Assembly: GCA_029891345.1 (NCBI GenBank)
Contig: CM056997.1
Coordinates: forward strand, 213,753,212 to 213,817,211
Direction of reading: 5' to 3'
DNA: 64,000 bases
Source of the DNA: Dryococelus australis
Taxonomy: Eukaryota; Arthropoda; Insecta; Phasmatodea; Phasmatidae
How positions within the stretch are numbered: position 1 is the stretch's first letter; each line of letters opens with the position of its first letter. The notes beneath the pieces are model-generated. The model was not told the DNA's origin. It worked only from the letters and a program-made list of their open reading frames with translations, and made no database searches. The position numbers and the translations under genes are program-made. Shown piece after piece: positions 56,340 to 64,000 of the stretch.

Positions 56340-59300
56340 CAGCTTATACGCAAACGTCTAGATAGCTATAATAATTTCTCCCTCGCATTTTATTCGTAAA
56401 TACTTGGCACTAATGATATCTTGCGCATGTGCTGTGATACACTATTGTATGTTTATATTTCTTGTGTCAAAAAACAAGTGAGTCGGCCCTTGGGTTTCCA
56501 GAGTGACTAACCAGCCACAGGCAATCTCTTTAAATAAAGATGATGAGACGTGAACATGGCATTTACCGACAAATCGTATGTTTCGTTAACGATGCTTTCT
56601 GATCACTCGGACGTTTCCGAGTCGGGGATTTGTTATCGTGACTTAGGTAGTTCAGTTCATTGTCTACATTTTTAGCATATTCATCCTTTGTGTTACTAAT
56701 ATAAAATAATAATCGAAAAAAAAGTACTGCAATTGCAGAAAGTTACTTTTTCAACCACGAATGGAAGGAACTATGGGAATTATAGGAATTGTAATTATAT
56801 TGCTACGTATTTTTGGACAAATTTCAAACCCCCCCAAATCTTTTCCCAAAGTCATGGCCCGACAATGCAGCCTGTTTTTAAATTATAAAATATCAAGCGA
56901 ACATTAGTAACGTAATGGACACAAGTCTAGTTGTCACGAGGCAGAGCTTCCAGTAATACACCTGAAAGAAATCTGGAACCAGTAGTTTTCCAGGCGAAAC
57001 TCGCGTTACGACTGTGGCAAACCCTCAGCTGCAGTTACAAACAAAAACGCAACGTAATACCAGCCAGATGGTGGCTCCGTCACTTTCTTCTCCACTCCAG
57101 TCGCAGTTTCCAGGATGTGAGCCAGGAGCCGGGAAGCTAACTAGCCTCTGGCCGAGGTATCTACTACCAACTTCTCAAATTTATTTATAAATTATTTGTA
57201 TCTAATTGATATTGAATAAACAACAATGCGTGCGATATGTTCTCAGTCTCATCTCATTTTATCCAGTACAAAAATACAGCACCAAAAAAAAAGGAGGGGG
57301 GGCGGCTCAAGCTCCCTAACCCACCCCCCGCCCCCCTGGGTCAACCATTGCAACCAATTTTCTAATTGGATGCTTGATAGGTGTCTGCCAGCCAGCAAAT
57401 CACGGACGTTCAGTGTTGGAGTTACTTAATTCTGATTGGCCCAGTTATGTATAGAATGTCTTCTCACATAAGCACGCGACCAATTAACACCATGAAATTA
57501 GCAATTGTGACCGTAGTATATTGAAGTCTAGACTTCGCACAAATCTTTTCGCGGAAAACCAAAACACAACAAAAAAATTCAAAATAAAAAATAATAATAA
57601 TGACCTCTGGCAACAGCCTTGTCTCTTTGAGGCATGACGGTCTATATATAATTAGGCGTCGGACAGGAAGCAAATTTGATTAAGGGTACGAGACACATCA
57701 TAAAACCATGATCAATATGGTAAGAACCTCGCTTGGTGGGAGACACCATTCATTCCTTGTCTCATAAACAGCTGCTGCCAATAGCATCAAACACGAACAC
57801 ATTTCTACTAGCCCCGACATCGTACGTTTGTTTGTCTCAGCGCTTAAAATTAAATTAATCTATATACATGGAAGAGTGTAATTATCTGGCTGATGCATAT
57901 CGCTGGTCGTGGCAGCCTTTCGTGCAAGCTGAGGACGTGCAGAACTGTTGAACTGTATTTCGCTATCGCAGAGATACGAGGTGTTAGGCGAACTGAAACA
58001 CAAGACTGGTGAGTAACAGCGATATATACATCGCCAGGGTTCCCCCTCTGCGCCGAGATAAGCGCTGGATAATGGCGGGGCTAATGAAGCTGATAACAAA
58101 ACTATGTGAACACTGGCGGCGGTGGGCAGTGCATTGAAAGTCCTGCCGCCATAAGGCCGTAGCCCGTCCCCGTTATTTACGCTGCGGTTGTTGCAGGCCT
58201 GTTTGGCCGCTCAAACCTAGTTCGCTCAATCGCCAACAGCACAGCAGCACTGGAGACTCAAATGAATAAAAGGCCATTACAAAATGCTTCCTTATAATAC
58301 ACCGAATTCAAATTGCTATTATGTTTTGCGAGTGTAGACGAAGTAGTTTTGAAGTGACAACGCTGCCAGTAATGCAAAGAAAGTAAGCTCGCAGTTACTA
58401 TGCAGTTCAACTGCTCCCTAACAATGACACATTCACCACAAAAACTTCAGCAGCGTCTACAGTTCGATCAAATATTTTGCTACCGCAAATATTCGGTGTA
58501 GGAAAATGTTTGTTTGCAGTTTATTTTATTGTAATCGTTTTTGCTGAACATTTTTGGTACATTTCTGTGCAGGAAGATATTCGCTCTATTTTTATTTACC
58601 ACTTCTAACGAAGACGGGCTGACTTAAGCCATTTAGTGCTACGAGTTTACATTCATTTATAGTTTCAATTAAAGACGTATAAGAGGAAGATGGTGATTTT
58701 TACAATATGCAAAGGCATCTCGCGTCCTTGCCGGTCGGAGATAACACATTTGTAGTGACGTACAAAATTGCATTACTATGTCAGGACAGACTGAACGGCA
58801 AGTTATTGTGCGTCTGATCGACTCCAGTCATTGGCCGGAAATGTGTATGACACGACTCGGAGAACTCTTGAGCCAATCATATTAGTTCATCGTAGGTTCA
58901 GTGTACTGTGAAACCACGGACTGCCCTCACTTGTTTATAACGCAGTGGAGTCCATCCTCTCGCCGAAAGAACACACGAATTTTGCACATTTGTTTACCTG
59001 CGTCACTCCTGACGTCACACGCAGATGGCGTTGTGCGTTCAACCCGTTCTTCCTCGAAGGAAAGTTTTTAGACACGACCCGGACGGGCAGCCCACAAACA
59101 CAAACACTTTGAAATGGCGCGGTGTGCATGTGATGCTGTCACACACTACTGCGTGTTTCGAGAACAGTCGAAAAATAAATAGAATAAAACAATTTAAAGA
59201 TCCTTTGGTTTCTACGGAAATTTACAGCCAACACGAGGTTTAAAACCGTTGGTTCGTGCGAGTGCCGCCTGAAACAATATTATTCCGAATTTATTTTTAA

Positions 59301-59440
59301 CATCAACGTAAAACATGTTCAGCAGTATTCGGAACAGCTCGGCTCGGGATTGCACAGAGCTGTTCACACGAAAAAGTGGCGCTACCTATCAAAGACTAAG
59401 AATGAGGTAGACCTATTCTTTGTATTCTGCGTACGTATCC
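56340..59440. other. Anonymous DNA
   Basis: Alternating AT-rich and moderately GC-rich DNA. ATTGGC/GCCAAT motifs recur near 57,340-57,440 and 58,800-58,880. No gene or element recognised. Confidence 0.4.
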
Positions 59441-59447
59441 AACGCTG

Positions 59448-59640
59448 ACCTACCCCACACAAATACAACTGTCAAAGTCACATCGTCAACGGCGATGAAC
59501 GTCAAGGTATAAACTTTCTTCATTTTCAAAACGCATGCACGTTTATAAGAACAAAACACTTTTACCAATTTGAATTTAATCAAACTGCATTAAAAATTGG
59601 TCATAGGAAGTATACAAGCATCTCAAAAGCACTTGTATAC
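59448..59640 (+). repeat. Dispersed repeat D, copy 3
   Basis: GACCTACCCCACACAAATAC, AACTGTCAAAGTCACATC and CACTTTTACCAATTTGAATT match 37,205-37,345 in order and orientation. Confidence 0.6.
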
Positions 59641-59644
59641 TAAA

Positions 59645-62170
59645 CAATTTTCTAACTTCAAATCATATCCGCGTTGTTTCTGATAGTGCTATGGCAGAAA
59701 AGCATCCACTGAAGTCATTGGCTGGCTAGTCGGCTCACAGCACGACTGCGGTAAAACATATATCTGACTGTATTACGTATTTTTTAAATTCAAATTCAGC
59801 AGCCCATTTAAATTTTAAACTGAGTCGTTCAATATTTTATAATATTAAAATACTCTGTGGGTACGCACCAGTTTACGTACGTTCGAACTTTTTTTATTTG
59901 TTGTTTCTTTCCAATGAAAATACGAACAACCGAGTTATTGTGTAAGATAGCGGGCGCGGAGGGTCGGGCTAAACTGCCAAAATACATGAACATTTTGACG
60001 ATTACTTGATGCTAATTCAGTGTCAATCATTCAGTTGATTGTAAATACGTATGTAACTAACTACATGTGTGTTCGTGGCCGGCAGTAAAACGTCTAAACG
60101 GACGGACAAGCGGAGAAGTTAGTACAAGATTCCATCCTCTGATGGAGTGGACTTTTTATGGTCCTTTCATGTGATAAATGTTTCTGTACTCGAGTTAAGT
60201 CACTCCGATAGGTAGGGTCCAAATTATATATTAAATAAAAAGGTGTCAGAAAGGATTCAATTTAATTAGAGTAACGCCTTGTAGCCACGACGGAATGATA
60301 AGTAACTTCGATTCCTTCAATTCTGCGAACAGATCTTCCATACTAAAAGGAAGAAGCATTTATCACGTACATTCAAGGATTTGCAAAAGAAGCATTTTCA
60401 AATTTATTTTGCATTCATAAAGAATCGCCGTAGGGATGCAGGAATATCAAGAAGTAATAAACGAATCTACACTGGGGAAATCGAAGTCCACGTGCTAATG
60501 GAACAACGACCAAGATAAATGAGATTTGATTTACACCCGCGACACTAATATTCTTCGACAATTGTCAACGGCAGCGCTTTTGTTGAAGGCGTCAGAAATT
60601 ATAGTTTCGTGATATCAGGTCAATAAACCGCAGTTGTAGAATGTATCGTATCCTAAAGAGTGCTAGCCATTTCTCTGTTCGAAAAACATACCGAGTGGTC
60701 ACTAATTCCTTTATTTCTATTTACAAATAAACTTTTGATTTTAGAACTGGCAAACGCATATTTATACATCCATATGTTCGATTACTATCCGAAATATCGA
60801 ATGGAACAAAACAATAAGCTGAGAGTCTAATAAATGATGCTTGAGAGCTGCTTTCTTAGAGGTGCAGAGTAAATTCTTAATGCAAACTCTATTTACCATT
60901 CTTGTGGTTCTGAAACTGTTATAATATTCACCTTGATAAAGCATTGGTTTGTCATTAGAAAACACGAACTTAGATTTTGTGGGATGGTAATTTATTTTCT
61001 TTATGATTTCCATAACTTGACTATTTTTGGCGGGTGTGGGTGTGGTTTGGGGGGGGGGGGGTGTCAGGTGTCCACATCTGCTCCATACTGCATGGCTACA
61101 CACCCGTGGAAACCACTAAAGGGTAATGTAATGAAAATTTTCTACAAACGCAATAGATGATGGGAGAAAAAACCTGGTTCGACAGAAAGCCACACGTAAT
61201 AATGGAAGCATGAACATCAATGATAAAATCGGGGGGATACAGTTTGGAATTGTAGCTCCCAATCTATAGTCTATATTCAAAATTCAATTACACCACTTGA
61301 TTACCAAAGGATCAAAGAATATGTTAGCATCACGCACGAGGAAGATAAAAAAAAAAGGGGGGGGGGCATTTTGTGTTCGTTTCGCGGCGTCTCATAACTT
61401 TAGTGTAGTATAACTTTTGACTAGGAGGGGGTACGACGCTCGTCTAGGTTTCATTCCACAGCTCTCGTTAAGATCAATCGATTCCGTGCATAAAAACATT
61501 TATATGGCGTGGTTACGGGGAAATTGTATGGGTTTAATGTTAAAAATTAATAAAACTTAACAAAATTTCGACCTGTACTTGTTACAGAAATCGTATACAG
61601 TTGGGAAGAACATCTCAAAAGCAATCCAGTGATACCCATAAAACCCTATATGATAAAGTGAAGCGGTGCTGGGAACGTAAAATAAACATCAAGGTGTTCG
61701 AACACGTCAACGTAGACACATTCACGCAAAACAAACGGCCGTGTCCCTAACACAGCCAAACGTAATTTTTTTTACAGCGTAGCGCATCAAGCCCAACTCG
61801 GATCCAGTATGACGTTTGATAAATTATTCCTTATATCAAAAAGTAGACTAGTACCAAAAATTATCTCACTGCGATTTTATCCGAAGTTTAGTCAATGTTT
61901 ATTGTAGAGTGCGTGGCCTATATCGCAGTAGAGGTGAAAAGTGAGGCGTGGTCGAACATCAAGTGTAGAGTTTGGGCGAGCCAAACTGCGACGTGTGAAG
62001 GGATGCGGCTGGAGGCAGCTAGAGACGCTGTCACGTCAGATGTCATCCTGCAGGAGTCCACCTTGAGGCTCTCGTGGTACTTACACACACCGCCGTGCCG
62101 TGCCTTCTAGCTCCACGCAACATCAGGCAGCTTCTGTACTACTACAGCTCGGCGTACGTTGCCTCGCGTC
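59645..62170. other. Anonymous DNA
   Basis: AT-rich, with G13 (61,049-61,061) and G10 (61,357-61,366) runs. A frame at 61,895-62,110 is not supported by any domain. Confidence 0.4.
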
Positions 62171-62173
62171 TCT

Positions 62174-62576
62174 ATACTCATGTTCATGACAAAGTGAGCA
62201 CTTTTGAAATCAATGTCACTGCCCCTATCTGCACACATTTTAGCACACACACTAACTGGCAAGCACCCAGTACAACGGAGAGAAAGAAGTTCAATGCATT
62301 ACATTTGCATTAAAAGAGTTAGGTACATTTCTGTAAACTGAAATTATTTCTTTTGCTTCCTGTTTTTAATAACAAATAAATAAATTCAAGAATGAGCAAA
62401 TTAGTATAACACTTACTTTTCCAATAATTCCTCAGTTTCACTTAACTGAAGTATCAAAAGTGATTAATCCCGTAATACTGATGATTTCACATATGACGGA
62501 AGAATACAAAATGTAAATATAAGTAGATCTTGAACAGGGCTTACAAAGTGCTCAGTTTGCCGTGAACTAGGTTGTA
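62174..62576. mobile_element. Longer MITE-like relative of family M
   Basis: Inverted ends GTTCATGACAAAGTGAGCAC (from about 62,182) and, read inwards from about 62,567, GTTCACGGCAAACTGAGCAC match each other and the ends of family M. The ~400-bp interior differs from the 230-bp copies and aligns instead with 37,620-37,990. No coding capacity is seen. The outermost bases and any TA duplication are not clear. Confidence 0.65.
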
Positions 62577-62579
62577 GTT

Positions 62580-64000
62580 AACTGTAAAAAGGTTATCAAA
62601 TCGCTTATTACTAGAGTCTTTTTGGAGTCTACGCAGCTCACGTGAGCACTTTACCCCCATCTTGGCACACGGGCTTGAAGGCAGAGCGCATGCTCCAGAG
62701 ATCGTGACAGTGGATCCGTGACGTGGCGAAGGGAAGTGGTTGATGCCGGGAGCTATTGGAAGGGGGGGGGGGAGGAGGGGCTTTAAAAAACGTCATTACG
62801 AGAGTCCGGGCCAGAATCACGGCCGAGGATAGATTGTGCAGAAAACGTGGAAATTGGTGTTGAGGGAGCGGCGAGTGAGGCGGGCTTTGTACCGGCGCTG
62901 ATGGAGGTCACGAGCTCTGTGGTCACATGCCGCAACCACCAATTTTTTTATCTAGGAGTGTGGAAGAGGTCACGCCTCCCCCCCCCGCCAGAGGTCACGT
63001 GTACCCACCAACCTGCATCAGGGTTTGAGGCATGATCTAGAAGACCAGTGACACCACGCGGTGATGTTATGTGACTTGCGTATGGTCACGTTGTGACATG
63101 AGTTATTGCCGCTACAATGTAGTAGGCCTACGCGTAACGAGATATTTGTCCCCCGGCATTTAGCGCCTGACGAAGTGAAAATGGCTGGAAAGAGTTTTTA
63201 CTGAATCTTCAACATCGAATAGTCCCGAAGGGGTATCGCAGTGCTTTTTGATCACAAAAAAAAATAGTATCAAAACTAAATACTTTCAAGAGGTAAAATA
63301 TTTATGGCGATCCCTTTTACTACAAGAAGCTACCTGAAACTAACAGTACAAATGTCTAAAGGTTAATTGGAAGTCTCAATTCAATTATATTGTGAATAAT
63401 GTCTTCGTATTACACGTGCAGAGTTCACGGAATTTAACGCAACTATAGTGCTTGACTTTCAAGTAAATTGCGAACAGTCACATTCAGTCTCTATGTTATG
63501 GTAGGTATGTAACGAGCCTTCATTACGCTGAAGATTGTTAACACAGAACTGGCATTAGGAGATAAGTCATCCCCCAAAGGCGGGTTAGAGCGCTAACCGC
63601 ATGAACAAACATACCCGGCTCCGCCCCTTTGAAAGGGCACTCGTTCTGAGAGGCCGAAGTCCCAGCAGATCACGTCGTTTGGGGAAACGCCACTGTGCTT
63701 CCCTGACCTCCTACCCTCCCCTCCCCACAAACGACCATCCCAGTCGCCAGTGCACGAGACGATCGGGGCGTGCTGGGTCGAGAATTGCCCCATTCCCTCT
63801 TGGAGAAGAAAGGGTACAGGTATTAAAGTCGATGGATTGTGGGGGGGGGGGGTGTTGAGTGTGGGAGCGCGAGAACAAACGATGTTTTCGCCCCGGGTAG
63901 CAGCGCGCGTCACGCAGCAGAGCATCATCCTCCGCCCACGGCAGGGAGGGACGTGACGGACCTTCGCACAATCGCCGCAACAAGTTTTCACCGGAGTCGT
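62580..64000. other. Anonymous, partly GC-rich DNA
   Basis: Contains G11 (62,762-62,772) and G12 (63,841-63,852) runs. Overlapping frames at 63,593-63,991 are open on both strands, as GC content alone would give. No gene, promoter or element recognised. Confidence 0.4.

Noticed and set aside
61895-62110. 71-codon plus-strand frame and an open minus-strand counterpart
   Set aside because: Both strands are open, no domain is recognisable, and the sequence borders a MITE.

Overview
The window looks like gene-poor, repeat-rich nuclear DNA of a metazoan, most probably an arthropod and perhaps an insect with a large genome. The signs are AT-rich non-coding sequence broken by GC-rich patches, dispersed tRNA-derived SINEs, decayed non-LTR retrotransposons (one R1-like, one CR1/Jockey-like), a Tc1-type transposase relic, TA-flanked MITEs, several tandem-repeat families and long microsatellites. 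I see no operons, no rRNA or functional tRNA genes, and no complete conserved protein-coding gene. Species assignment is not possible from sequence reading alone.

Layout. 1-9 kb: mostly anonymous DNA with a SINE at 1.8 kb, a second-type SINE relic at 2.7 kb, a CCAAT-box-rich dispersed repeat at 6.4 kb and a (TC)n tract at 7.25 kb. 9-12 kb: short tandem repeats (16 bp x3, 55 bp x3) and an exact 13 x 45-bp array that encodes a 15-residue repeat and is followed by a polyadenylation-like signal. 14-20 kb: A-rich DNA, another CCAAT-rich repeat, and a GC-richer 1.16-kb block flanked by a 13-bp direct repeat. 21.2-27.9 kb: one decayed R1-like retrotransposon on the minus strand, with gag zinc knuckles, APE endonuclease, reverse transcriptase and a C-terminal CCHC motif still readable. 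It appears to have split a SINE inside its tRNA A box and left a 12-bp target duplication.

28-33 kb: anonymous DNA, a GC-rich patch and a weak terminal-exon candidate on the minus strand near 32.8 kb. 33.5-36.5 kb: a ~120-bp satellite, an ~80-bp repeat and the 3' end of a CR1/Jockey-like element. 36.9-38.5 kb: nested dispersed repeats and a TA-flanked MITE. 40.9-41.6 kb: a ~147-bp tandem array. 43 kb: second MITE copy. 44.5-45 kb: Tc1-like transposase relic. 45.5-47.4 kb: about 14 copies of the ~120-bp satellite followed by the same ~80-bp-type module as at 34 kb. 49-64 kb: further SINEs, microsatellites, a three-unit tandem repeat at 51 kb, a longer MITE relative at 62 kb and otherwise anonymous DNA.

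A property of the whole window is an unusual number of pure G or C runs (about 26 of nine bases or more). The strongest biological story is the R1-like element inserted in the A box of a tRNA-derived SINE; the most gene-like signal is the 45-bp repeat open frame.
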